This document shows, piece by piece, positions 44,840-55,571 of a stretch of 64,000 nt of DNA (within the stretch, counting starts at the first letter, position 1; each line of letters begins with the position of its first letter). The stretch spans positions 33,015,307 to 33,079,306 of the forward strand of contig NC_068343.1 of NCBI RefSeq assembly GCF_014633365.1, read 5' to 3'. This DNA comes from Diospyros lotus (Eukaryota > Streptophyta > Magnoliopsida > Ericales > Ebenaceae). A program made the translations under genes and the position numbers. The notes under the pieces were generated by a model. It was not told the origin of the DNA, did not search any database, and saw nothing but the letters and a program-made list of their open reading frames with translations.

Positions 44840-46912
44840 AACCCTAGGGGGGACACATCAGCCTCCCGAAAGGCATACGCCTGTCAAGCCTACCAAGTTA
44901 ACTTAGTAATGGAGGTAAGAGACGATGAAGAGCCAATCACCTTCGCCCCAACCGATCGAGGTGATATAATACTCCCACATGATGATCCCATGGTTATCTC
45001 AGCAGTTGTAGCCAAACACCCCATCAGTAGAATTTTGGTAGATAGTGGCAGTTTTGTCAACCTGATCTATTGGAACTGTTTTGAACAAATGCATTTATCT
45101 CATGACCGATTGAAGAAAGTATCCTCACCTCTATATATCTTCACTGGAGAAGCGGTTCCAATGACAGGATCTATTCAACTACCTATCACATTAGGTGTGG
45201 ACCCCCAACTCGTGACTCGACAAGCAACTTTTATGGTGGTTAAAACTTCCTCGGCGGCATACAATATGATCTTGGGACGCCCGTTACTCAATGATCTAAG
45301 GGGAGTAGTATCCTCATGCTATCTATTGATGAAATTCTCCACACCTGCCGGAGTAGGACAAGTTCGAGGAGATCAGAAGAAAGCCCGAACTTGCTATGTG
45401 TCGTCTACAAAAGGGAAAAGAACCAAAGAAACCTTATCCATAGCTGAGAAAGCCATACATAAATCCTTGGAAGAAGGAGCTGCATGTAAACCTTAACTTG
45501 TTGAGGAATTGGAAGCAGTACATCTGAATGAATCAGATTCCGAGAAAGTAGCATATGTGGGGTCCCAGCTTCCGGAACATACGAAAGAAGAAATTGCAAA
45601 ATGCCTGCAAGAAAATTCAGACGTATTTGCTTGGAAACCAAAAGATATACCAGGAATCAGTCCAGAAGTAATATGTCACCACTTGAATATGGACCCCCAA
45701 TTCAAGCTGGTCCGACAAAAGAAGCGAAACATTGCCCCTGATAGGCTACACGCATTAGAAGATGAAGTTGATAAATTGTTAAAAGCGGGCTTCATTCGAG
45801 AGGTATTATATCCAGAGTGGTTGGCCAATGTTGTTATGGTCCCAAAACCTAATGAAAAATGGCATGTCTGTGTGGATTTCACCAATCTCAATAAGGCATG
45901 CCCCAAAGACTCATACCTGCTACCACGGATCGACCGTCTTGTGGACGAAACGTCTGGATACCAGTTTCTGAGCTTTCTGGATGCTTTCTCAGGGTACCAC
46001 CAAATAATGATGTACCCACCAGACCAGGAGAAGACGTCATTCATCACTGAAAAAGGGACATATTGCTACCAAGTCATGCCTTTTGGACTCAAGAACGCCG
46101 GAGCCACTTATCAGCGCATGGTGAATAAAGTCTTTAAAAAATTGCTGGGCAACACAATTGAAGCATATGTTGACGACATGATCGTGAAAAGTCAAGAGGA
46201 CGAATCCCATGTAGAAAAACTAGCACAGGTGTTGGGAGTCTTTAGATAGTACAAGATGCGGTTAAATCCAGCAAAGTGTGCATTTGGGGTGAAGTCTGAA
46301 AAATTCTTGGGATACATGATCACACAAAGAGGAATCGAGGCAAACCCTGAGAAAATTCAAGCAATACTGAACATGGAACCACCAGCATCAACTAAGGAAG
46401 TTCAGCGATTGACAGGTCGAATGGCAGCTCTCGGACTTTTTCTCTCCAAGTCAGCTGAAAGAGAGCTACCCTTCTTGTGAACATTAAGAGCAGGAAAAGA
46501 GTTTGAGTGGACGGAACAATGCTAGAAGTCATTTGAAGCGTTAAAAGAGTATTTGAAAGAAGTCCCCCTATTAGCACGACCAAAAACTGGAGAAACATTG
46601 TACTTATACTTGGGGATAAGTGATGAAGCTATAAGTGCGGTATTAATCAAGAAAGATGGACAGATGGATCAACCAATATATTATGTCAGCAAGGTATTAC
46701 AAGGCCCCGAGACACGTTATCCCGTGGCAGAAAAAATGGCATTAGCACTATTAAATGCATCCAGAAAGTTGAGGCCATACTTTCAGGCTCATTCGATTGT
46801 CGTACTTACAGATCAGCCCTTACAAAGTAATTTGCAAAAGCCCGAATGTTTCGGTCGCCTTACCAAATGGTCCATTGAGTTAAATGAATATGATATCCAG
46901 TATCAACCTTGA
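44840..46912 (+). pseudogene. Gypsy pol: protease, reverse transcriptase, RNase H
   Basis: After a frameshift near 44840 one register runs on. The protease has ILVDSGSFVNLIYW (active-site DSG) and NMILGRPLLNDL. RT (45509-46249) has LDAFSGYHQI, MPFGLKNAGATYQRMV and AYVDDMIVKS, with catalytic aspartates intact. The next piece has NPAKCAFGV and FLGYMITQRGIEANPEK. RNase H (46553-46912) has LYLYLGISDEAISAVLIK and YPVAEKMALAL. Stops occur after GAACKP (45496), VLGVFR (46249), ELPFL (46480), within WTEQC (about 46523) and after IQYQP (46912). Confidence 0.9.
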
Positions 46913-46984
46913 CAAGCTATAAAAGGACAGGCATTGGCTGACTTTATTGTGGAATGCACACACTCCGGTAAGGTAACTGAAAAT

Positions 46985-47404
46985 GAGCAGGCATAATGGT
47001 TATTGTTTGTTGATGGAGCATCTGGTTCACAGGGAAGTGGCGTTGGGATAGTACTCGTATCCCCTGAAGGAGAAACGTTAGAGTATTCTCTTCGATTTTC
47101 TTTTCCAAGTACCAACAACGTAACTGAATATGAAGCATTAATCGCTGGAATGAGGATAGCAAGAAAATTGGAAGTAGCACGATTAATTGCTCATAGTGAT
47201 TCTCAGTTGATTGTGCAACAGTTTCAAGGACAATATGAAACCAGAAAGCAGATAATGGCCCAATACTTGTGCAAAGTAAAAGACCTAGCACAGACATTTC
47301 AGAGTTTTCAGTTAACACAAATAAACAAATCGCTTAATGGACATGCTGATGCTTTATCTAAACTAGCATCCACTAGAGACAACAGGAAGAGCAATATTTT
47401 TTGA
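46985..47404 (+). pseudogene. Gypsy pol: second (archaeal-like) RNase H
   Basis: LFVDGASGSQGSGVGIVLVS, then VTEYEALIAGMRIARKLE, LIAHSDSQLIVQQ and HADALSKLAS match the second RNase H domain found after the first in Tat-lineage elements. Catalytic D, E, D and a terminal D are visible. It shares the register of RT. Its frame ends at TGA 47402-47404, one step before integrase. Confidence 0.88.
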
Positions 47405-47405
47405 A

Positions 47406-48740
47406 ATGCTTCATCAGCCGAGCATCGAAGAAAAAGAGGTATCATGTGTGGAGGCAGGAGTGGATTGGAGATTGCCTTTCTATTGTTATCTCAGTAGCAA
47501 TGAATTACCAAATGATCCACAAGAAGCAAGAAAACTTAAGATGCGGGCTTCAAGATTCACCATCATAGACGGGTTATTATATAAACGAGCTTACACTAGA
47601 CCCCTTCTCAAGTGTTTAGGCCCTCAAGAGGCCGAATATACCCTGGCAGAAGCTCATAGTGGAATATGTGGAGAACACTTGGGAGCAAGAGCCCTAGCAA
47701 CCAAAATTTTGAGAGTTGGTTTCTTTTGGCCCACATTAAGGTCAGACGCGTTAAAGAAAGTCAAATCATGTGACAAATGTCAACGACACGGTCCAGTCCA
47801 ATCTGCCCCGATATCTCAGCTGCAACCTGCGTTCCAGCCTATACCGTTTGCTCAGTGGGGTTTGGAGATTCTGGGACCTTTTCCTCAAGCACCCGGGCAA
47901 AGAAAATTTTTAATAGTGGCTACTGACTATTTCACCAAATGGATTGAAGCGGAGGCATTGGCTACCATTACAGCACGAAAAGTGGAGGCAATGGTATGGA
48001 AAGTCATTATGTGCCGGTTTGGGATACCAAGAATCATCGTTACGGATCATGGGAAACAATTTGACTGTGACTCCTTTAGAAAATTTTGTGACGACCTAGG
48101 GATTCAACTAAGATTCGCTTTAGTGGCGTACCCCCAAACTAATAGACAAGCTGACGTCAGTAACCGAACCATATTACATGGCCTAAAAACCCGACTTGAA
48201 GGAACCAGAGGCACATGGGCCGACGAGCTACCCACCATTTTATGGGCTTATCGAACAACTAGTCGGGTCGCTACTGGAGAAACTCCGTTCAATCTGGTAT
48301 ATGGGACAGAGGCTTTAAATCCCATTGAAATTTCAATTAAATCCCCAAGACTGATGGCATATAAGGAAGAGGACAGCGCGAGGAATTCTGAAGCGTTGCG
48401 AGAAAATTTGGATCTAATTAAAGAGCAAAGGGATAACACTGCCATGAAGATAGCTGCATATCAAAGAAGAGTAGCCAGTTATTTCAATTCTCTGGTAAAG
48501 AATAAACCCATGAAAGAAGGAGATCTAGTACTTTGAAGATCTATTGTAACCAACGCGCTAAGGGATGATGGAAAGTTATGAGCAAATTGAAAAGGGCTGT
48601 ACCGCATTCTAAAGCTGATTGATCCCAACACTTGCATTTTACAGACTCTTTCAAGAGACACCATGGGGAAAACATCGAATTTGAATTATCTGAAGTTGTA
48701 TACGAACAATGTACCTGAGGAAATATCTGCAATAACATAA
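47406..48740 (+). pseudogene. Gypsy pol: integrase
   Basis: A +1 shift from the second RNase H. The zinc domain shows EAHSGICGEHLGARAL and SCDKCQRHG (H, H, C, C). The core has IVATDYFTKW and IVTDHGKQFDC with two aspartates. The third position reads NRQADVSNRTILHG, aspartate where the family has glutamate. GETPFNLVYGTEA and MKEGDLVL follow. Stops at 48534-48536 and 48580-48590 interrupt the C-terminus, which resumes as LYRILKLIDPNTC and ends at TAA 48738-48740. Confidence 0.9.
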
Positions 48741-48856
48741 GTCTTAAATGGGGCCGTGGACGTAGGCACATTTAGCCAAACCACGTAAAAATGCTTGTAT
48801 GCATATGGTTGTCATTTTGTTTACATCTACGAAAAGGGAACTCACACACGATCTAA

Positions 48857-49420
48857 CCCGTTGCCCCGTCTATGGCCTGGCAACGAGGTAAACTACGATC
48901 AAGCCCGTTGCCCCGCCTATGGCCCGGCAACGAGGTAAAGTACGATCTAACTCGTTGCCCCGCCTATGACCCGGCAACGAGGTAAACTACAATCGAGCCC
49001 GTTGCCCCGCCTATGGCCCGGCAACGAGGTAAAGTACTATCTAACCCCTTGCCCCGCCTATGACCCGGCAATGAGGTAAACTACGATTGAGCCTGTTGCC
49101 CCGCCTATGGCCCGACAACGAGGTAAAGTACGATCTAACCCGTTGCCCTGCCTATGGCCCGACAACGAGGTAAACTACAATCGAGCCCGTTGTCCCGCCT
49201 ATGGCCCGGCAACGAGGTAAAGTACAATCTAACTCGTTGCCCCGCCTATGACCCGACAACGAGGTAAACTACAATCAAGCCCGTTGTCCCGCTTATGGCC
49301 CGGCAACGAGGTAAAATGAGATCAACCCCGTTGCCCTGCCTATAGTCCGGCAACGGAGTAAAACACAATCGAGCCTGTTGCCCCGCCTATAGCCCGGCAA
49401 CATGGTAAAATTCGATCAAG
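48857..49420 (+). repeat. 47-bp tandem array (12 copies) downstream of pol
   Basis: Units start at 48857, 48904, 48951, 48998, 49045, 49092, 49139, 49186, 49233, 49280, 49327 and 49374, exactly 47 bp apart. Each carries CCCGTTGCCCCGCCTATG and GCCCGGCAACGAGGTAAA, a GTTGCC...GGCAAC dyad. Linkers alternate between AAACTACRATCRAG and AAAGTACGATCTAA, giving a 94-bp higher-order unit in most of the array. Confidence 0.95.
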
Positions 49421-49626
49421 CTCGCCATATCGTGCATGACTCAATAATGAAAGAAAAGTCTTGGCCTCATATCACTAAAGTTAGCAATAAAAGAATAAAT
49501 CAAGCAATAAAGAGCAGAACGCGTTGGGTATGGCAAAGGAGAAAATATTCATTGATAAAGCAATAGCTCTCTTCAAAAAAAAAAAAAGAGAGAGAGCAAC
49601 AGTGAAAAGCAAACTACAACGAGGGT
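49421..49626. other. Spacer between tandem array and antisense gene end
   Basis: Non-coding. A13 and (GA)n run at about 49578-49597. It is the expected place for the 3' end of the antisense transcript. Confidence 0.5.
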
Positions 49627-52032
49627 CTACACGCGGGAGCGAGACTTGCGAGAGGAACGCTTAGTAGACCCAAACGACACAATAAGAATCTCGGGTGGCA
49701 CTGTGAGAAGTTCCCCTTCTTCAACCTCGGCTGTATGAGGTATATCTTCAGCAACTACGCTAGGATCTTCTTCAATGGCTCCGGGATCGACCGCCATTTC
49801 TTCTTCACCACAATTGAAAGGAAACGGATTTCAGGGGCCGGTCAAATTTTCCAAATCATCCACTAAGTAAGAGTCCAAGTAAGAAGAATGACTCATAGGC
49901 TCATTCGGCTCATACTGACGCCAATCTACTTGATGAGACTCCTCAACCTCAGGAGTAAGGAAAAGTTCAAGAAAAGTCTTCCCCGGACTCTGAGATTCTA
50001 GATGGGCACGGGCCAGATAAAATCCATATTTCAAAAAGTCGGAAGCATATTTTTCCTTCCTATTTTGACAATCGGTCGAAAGACGATATTCCTACACTGC
50101 TTCAGCTCGAATAGCCCGAGCATCCTTACGACTTATTTTCAGCTCTGACAGGCATAAAGAGTGTTCCTGCAAAAGTGCTTCATGTTGTGCCATCAACCCA
50201 ACATTCTTGTGCTCTTCAGCTTTTAGCTTAGAGCGTAAATCTTGAATTTCCCCTTGAAGGCCCGAGGTACCAACAGAAACCTCGGACAGCCGATCATGCA
50301 TACGCCCAATCTCTGCCTCTGCATTCTTCTTCCCGAGCTCCGCTCGACGAGCACAACCCTTTAACTTTTGATGCTCTTCATTCCAGGAAAATTGGCGTTT
50401 CCTCCAATCTGACATTTGGACCTCCACTTGCTCACGATAGGCCCTGTCCCTAGCATTGGAAGCAACGATTCCTTGGATCCCTTGCACCAGGAGCTGCTCT
50501 GCTTCATCCCTAGTCTGGGCATAGTTACCACCAATAAATCGTCGCTCCTCTCGAGGGAGAATGGTGGAATAAATTAGACGAGCACCAATCTCTGGTTCAG
50601 TAACAGAGTCTGTCTCTAATACCCCTGGAGAAACTTCAAAGTCCCAACCACTAAGTTTCGTACCATCTCCAAGAATCATGGTATGTCTCACATCGCTTGG
50701 AATGGGAAGTATAGGAGGTGGCCTCAATGATTTCTCGCCATCAAGACGGCGACGATCCTTCCTATTAGGAATTACAGTTTGGCAACATTCTTCTTCCACC
50801 CGCGCCATGTCACCAACAAACCGAGAAGACGAACTTTTCCCTCCTCGAGAATTGGGAGCAAGAGATGGGATATCGACAGCCTCTTCATGAGAGAGAGGAA
50901 TTGATGATGGACTTTCCGTATGAGAAGGAGTTTCAGCACTAGAGTGGTCGTTTCTTGGACGCCGCCGCCTTTCCACCCCAGTGGGAGAAACGTCAGCAGG
51001 TCTACACGACCGAGGAGGGCGAGAGCTTGTAGATCCCTCAGCTCCATGTGTAGAAACCCCAGTCGCTGTCACAACACGTGCCTCCTCCTCACGGTGGCGT
51101 CTACGCAACTCCATCAGCCTACCCAATCCAGCCATTTCTGCAAAAATCAATACAAAGCATTTAATGTGAAAAAATAATGTAATAATGGAAAAAGAAAAGC
51201 AATGGCGAAAGATATTCTACCCCCAAGAGTGTTTTCCTCCTGAGGATTGAAAGAAGGATAGGAAGATGATTCAGGCACTTCCATCTCCTCCTCCCCGACT
51301 CCTTCCATTTCTTGATTGGATAGTGAAGAATACTGAGGAGGAACAGTTGGCGTCACAACCCCCCAACCTGTGATTCTGAAATTTTCCAAAGTCAAGAGGC
51401 TCATCAACTCGATAGGACCTCGCCCCGTTAACATTCCAACTAAACAACGATATATGCCCCGAACTTTCTTGCATGGGGGAAATCCTTGGCTAGCATCCTG
51501 ATAGTTCCAGCATAGAGGAGCATCCCAACGAGGCGGAGATTCTATCATCACCCATCGCTCTTCAAACCGATTGATCTTGTTAGGAAGAGCGCTGAACAAC
51601 TCGAAACCTGACACCTTCTGGAGTGTATAAAGAGCGCGGTCTTTGCTAGCTCTTCATAATAGGTAGAAGCAACTGAAAAGCATCAAGGAAGGGACTACAT
51701 CCCTCTGATGGCAAAGGACGGAGAAACCGACCATCTGGGCCCAATCATTAGGATGAAGTTGAGCAGGAAAGATCTTGTAGTGACTCAACCACGCCATTGC
51801 AAAGGGCGGAAGAGGAAAGCGAAGTCCCACCTCAAATGAAGCAAAGTGAATGCCAAGGGAGCCTTCGTCTACTTGGGAAGGGTCCGACTCATCGAGGCGA
51901 GGGTACCTCACCATAAATCCAAAAGGGGTGGCATCGTAAACCTGCTCAAAAGCCCCGTATCGAAGCCGAGAGCTCGAAGTGGCAGGAATGTACGCGGGAC
52001 CGGGGGGGTGATGCCAGTCTTCTCCTCGACAT
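49627..52032 (-). pseudogene. Antisense gene of the gypsy element: Transposase_28-like N-terminus, coiled-coil C-terminus
   Basis: The likely start is ATG 52032 (MSRRRLASP). A C-run near 52005-52011 then shifts the frame to GPAYIPATSS, FGFMVRYPRLDES, FPLPPFAMAWLSHYKIFPAQ, LHPNDWAQMVGFSVLC and PSLMLF. This order matches the 'putative gypsy type transposon' family (Transposase_28). After a TGA (about 51651) it runs to FELFSALPNKINRFEERW. A GT-AG intron lies at about 51217-51137 (GTAGAATATC ... TTTTTGCAG). The second exon has a basic/serine-rich part and a coiled coil (50450-50092), a TAG, then an acidic tail ending RKSRSRV at 49627. Confidence 0.75.
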
Positions 52033-52195
52033 ATTAAAAAGAATCAAAGTCGTTACCTTGTTACGTTTGGAAAGACGGACGATCACAGCAAGCAAAATAC
52101 CTGCACGAGAAGGCAAAGAATATCAATACAAAGCAAAGGAAGAGCAACCGAAGGCTAAGTAAAGCATTTGAAGGCATTTAATGGCATCGGGGGAC

Positions 52196-52345
52196 CAGGA
52201 CCACTCGGTTATGACCGAGTGGGGGGTCACTCGGTTAAGACCGAGTGGCCTCGACCTAAAATAGGGCCACTCAGTCATGACCGAGTGGCCCCCAATCGTA
52301 TGACATGGCCACTCGGTCATGACCGGGTGGGTGAGCACTCGCCCG
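52196..52345 (-). repeat. CACTCGG/CCGAGTG dyads in the antisense leader
   Basis: CCACTCGGTTATGACCGAGTGG, CACTCGGTTAAGACCGAGTG, a variant CACTCAGTCATGACCGAGTG, and CACTCGGTCATGACCGGGTG. It is the same motif as in the LTRs, but outside them and upstream of the antisense gene start. Confidence 0.88.
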
Positions 52346-52455
52346 ATGGTGAAAATGAAGACGTGTCCCTGAAAACGCGCTGAGACCTGAGAGAATTTGA
52401 GTTTTAAAGACACCACGACTGATCCTTGTGAAAATTAAATGAAGAGTTGAAGCCT

Positions 52456-52463
52456 TATTTATA
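52456..52463 (-). promoter_or_regulatory. TATA box for the antisense gene
   Basis: Minus strand CCCCTATAAATAAGGC. It lies about 425 bp upstream of the ATG at 52032 and just inside the 3' LTR border, so the transcript would have a leader containing the dyads. Confidence 0.6.
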
Positions 52464-52615
52464 GGGGCTCAAAAGGCAAAAAAGCCGAAAGTTGTGAGAT
52501 GAATACAGAAAATGAAGAGCAAATGCGCAAAAATGATCTTCCGAAAGATAAGCAAAATGCGACAAAAGCTACGCCAATATTTCCCGGGATCGTATGCTCT
52601 TTTACCGACCCTTCA

Positions 52616-52636
52616 ACTAAAAAAGTAGGGAGCAAT
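52616..52636 (+). promoter_or_regulatory. Gypsy polypurine tract region
   Basis: AAAAAAGTAGGGAGCAAT precedes the 3' LTR start; purine-rich as required for plus-strand priming. Confidence 0.65.
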
Positions 52637-53716
52637 TGATGTACCCGGGAAAGCGAAATGGATATATGGTCAAGTGTGGGCCCCAATATCAGTGAGATAG
52701 AACAGAGTCGGGGAGCCAAGGAAGACCCACTCGGCCGGGTGGCAGCACCACTCGGCACAACCGAGTGGGCAGCACCACTCGGCTCAACTGAGTGGCTAAG
52801 ACCACTCGGCATAGCTGAGTGGCTAAGCCCCCCCCCCCCCCACTCGGTTATGCCGAGTGGTTTCCCCCCACTCGGCATGACAGAGTGGTGGGGGTCACTC
52901 GGTCATACCGAGTGGCCCCTCCCCCCAGCTCGACCCAACCCAGTGGGGGTCACTCGGCCATGCCAAATGACCCTTCAGGATTGACGATCAGCCAAATGAC
53001 CCCCGTCTCGCCAGCTAAATGGCCCCCAAAATTCCTGGATTGGGCCACCAGTATCTCGCCAAAAATACCGCGAGGCCTCCCTCTCTCCTCCACTATAAAT
53101 ATGAGACCCCACCTTCATTTTAAGGTACGCAATTTTGAGTAATTAAAGTATAATTTTCTCATTTTCTCTCGAGATCTGACTCAAGCATCGGAGGGTTTGC
53201 GCGGGGACCCCCACCCGCATCCTAACGGTGCTCTCGTTTTGTAGGCCACTCGGTCACCAAGGCCACTCGGTCACCAAGGCCAGTCGCCATCTTCAGGCCA
53301 CTCGTCATCAAGGTCACTCGTCATCAAGGCCACTCGTCACCAAGGCCACTCGTCACCAAGGCCACTCGGTCACCAAGGCCACTCGTCACTAAGGTCACTC
53401 GGTCACCAAGGCCACTCGTCATCTTCAGGCCACTCGTCATCAAGGCCACTCGTCACCAAGGCCACTCGGTCACCAAGGCCATTCATCACCAAGGCCACTC
53501 GGTCATTTTAGGCCACTAGATCATTTTAAGCCACCAGATCATTTTGGGCCCCCAGATCATTTTAGGCCACCAGATCATCAGCTCTATCAGATTACCAGAT
53601 CTGGACCTTTACCAGATCCAATTGTTTGTCAAGATTCTCATCAGTAAAGACACGACTCTTAAGACTCTTGCGTCTATCCGCAATTAAAAATAGATTGTTG
53701 TATTTTGGCAACAACA
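52637..53716 (+). repeat. Gypsy 3' LTR
   Basis: 1080 bp. Same layout as the 5' LTR but longer, because the GGCCACTCG minisatellite (53243-53515) has about 16 units instead of about five. Contains a C13 run near 52829 and dyads at 52722-52960. Confidence 0.9.
53243..53515 (+). repeat. GGCCACTCG minisatellite in the 3' LTR
   Basis: Units of 15-21 bp such as AGGCCACTCGGTCACCA, AGGCCACTCGTCATCA and AGGCCACTCGTCATCTTC, in irregular order. The 5' LTR equivalent is 42799-42890. Confidence 0.9.
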
Positions 53717-54569
53717 AAAACTTTTTCAAAAATCAAAATAAATGTAGTAGAATTAGATCAATTCTTACTAGACATGGATGAATACAGCCATATGCATACA
53801 ATAAAAACATTAAACAAAATGAAAGCAATAACAGTTACCTCTTCCAGTGATGTTGTTGCCAATTGCACCTTCTGTTGAACTTTTTGGCCCATCCTCCAAG
53901 CACCCATGAACTCTTCACGAGCTATTCCCAATCTGCCATCTGCTATTTCAGATCTACAACTTGACTAATCAAGCTGCCCCTACAAGCGTAGGGGACCAAG
54001 TCTGTTCAAGCCTAAGCAGCCATTGAAACCCTTCCCAAGACCCTTGCGCTAGACGAGTCCATACGAAGGTGATGCAAGGCTGGGCTTGGGTTCTCAACCC
54101 AGATAGTGACCATCTCATGGTCGTGGGATCAAAGAGGAGGAAAATGATGAAATAAAAGAAGAGTAGAAGAAGAACAAGGAGCAAAAAGAAGAATAAGAAC
54201 TACATAAGAAGCTAAAGCCAAGAGAAGCCTCTCACGTGATCAACATTGATTGCCATCTCACGATCGAAGCTTGCAGCTAGAAGGGAGAACATTTCTTCCT
54301 TTCTTCTGCTCTAATCTTCTTTTCTCTCTCAATCTCTCTATTTTTTGAAGGAGAAGATTCGACATAGCATTTATTGCTTTATCGTTGAAAGCAACAGAAG
54401 ACTAGCATGTGAGCAGAAAGTTGCTCCAAAAAATTGTTGACCGTTTTAGTAAACTATCAACCGCTTTAGATATTTTTCCTAATATGTCGACAGTTTCAAG
54501 CAAACTATCGACCATTTTGCTTCTTCCATGTTGAACTTTTAGGAATTTTCATCAAGGCCTTCTATTAAC
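53717..54569 (-). other. Spacer with a candidate host exon
   Basis: On the minus strand 53953-53839 is flanked by a TTGTAG acceptor and a GAG/GTAACTG donor. It reads without stops as SEIADGRLGIAREEFM, GAWRMGQKVQQKVQ and LATTSLEE. I do not recognise the protein. No neighbouring exon was found; the gypsy element on the left could have separated them. The rest is spacer. Confidence 0.35.
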
Positions 54570-54629
54570 TCTTAATAGGGGGAACATAAGTCAGTTCTCT
54601 CTCTAGGTAGAGAAAAATAAGCAGCTGCT

Positions 54630-54884
54630 GCCCCCAGGGGCATAACCAAGTGGTAAAGGGGTAGGCTGAAAAACTTGTCTGGAGGTTCCTAATGTGGGTT
54701 TGATTCCTGGGGGAAGCAGGATGCTTCCTTCTGGGGGAGGACCTTAGGAATGATATTAGTAGTGCTTAGGCCCACCACCCTGATCACTTGGGCACATCCC
54801 TTGATTTACCTCCTCAGTGTAGTTCTAGGGGCAGTATGGTTGAGGACGCTAGTAATGGGGCGTAATCCAAAAAGAAAAAAAAAA
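54630..54884 (+). mobile_element. tRNA-derived SINE
   Basis: Box A-like GCATAACCAAGTGGTAAAGG and box B-like GGGTTTGATTCC stand about 35 bp apart at the 5' end. The body is followed by AAAAAGAAAAAAAAAA. Exact 11-bp duplications AAGCAGCTGCT flank it at 54619-54629 and 54885-54895. It inserted in the LINE-like unit. Confidence 0.85.
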
Positions 54885-55571
54885 AAGCAGCTGCTTTGTG
54901 GCAAACTCTAAGAACCTTGCGACTTTAGTGCCTTTCAGGTGGCCGTCGCTAGTGAGAACACGAGATCACAGCCAAGCACCCCCTGGTCGGACTGGGAATG
55001 CCATCTCAAAGCATAATGGATGCTTCAAATCTCAGCTAGTGGGATTTGGGCGTCCTGTTGGTGACAAAAAAAGAAACGGGTAGCGAGTTTCAAGAGTGGA
55101 TTCATGGTCAAATCGGTCAGATTGAGTGCAACTTCGACCCAATGAAGCGATTTCCTATGGTGGATTTGTGCCTCCGATTACAGTTGGATTTGATGATGAA
55201 GACAGTGGTAAGTCGACCAAGGATCTCAAGGTGGATGTGCATTAGTCAAAGTTGGAAGATTCTCATCAATTGGGAGAGGCTTTGTTGTGGGAGACCAGGG
55301 AGTTTGGGATTACCTATGTTCTAGATAATCCCATTCCAAATATCTCCCCTGAAAAATGACATCTCATCCATTCCATCCACTATTGTGCTAGGGCCTTGGT
55401 GTTAGATAGGGGTTTTATAGGTGCTAGCATTAGTAGTGAGGTTTTACACCACGAAGATTCGAGGCTTCGAAAACTATAGGATAAAGGGTCGGGCAGTCAG
55501 CTTAGGGACGTAGACATGGTGTCTGGGTCTTGATCATGTTCGGGTGATGAGGAGATGGGGGCATGTTGACG

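Larger units (their letters stand above)
42196..53716 (+). mobile_element. Ty3/gypsy retrotransposon of the Tat lineage with antisense gene
   Basis: 11.5 kb with LTRs at 42196-43054 and 52637-53716. Both begin TGATGTACCCGG and end TTTTGGCAACAACA. Flanks AAAAT and AAAAC differ by one base. The order is gag, protease, RT, RNase H, second RNase H, integrase, tandem array, antisense gene, LTR. The second RNase H domain, the tandem array and the antisense gene are features of the Tat group. Several stops and two frameshifts show it is degenerate. Confidence 0.93.

Noticed and set aside
48857..49420. CRISPR-like regular repeats
   Set aside because: Units are contiguous 47-bp tandem repeats with no unique spacers, inside a plant retrotransposon.
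52168..53142. Plus-strand frames rich in GMTEWWGSLGH-type repeats in the LTR and leader
   Set aside because: They are translations of the CACTCGG dyad arrays, not genes.
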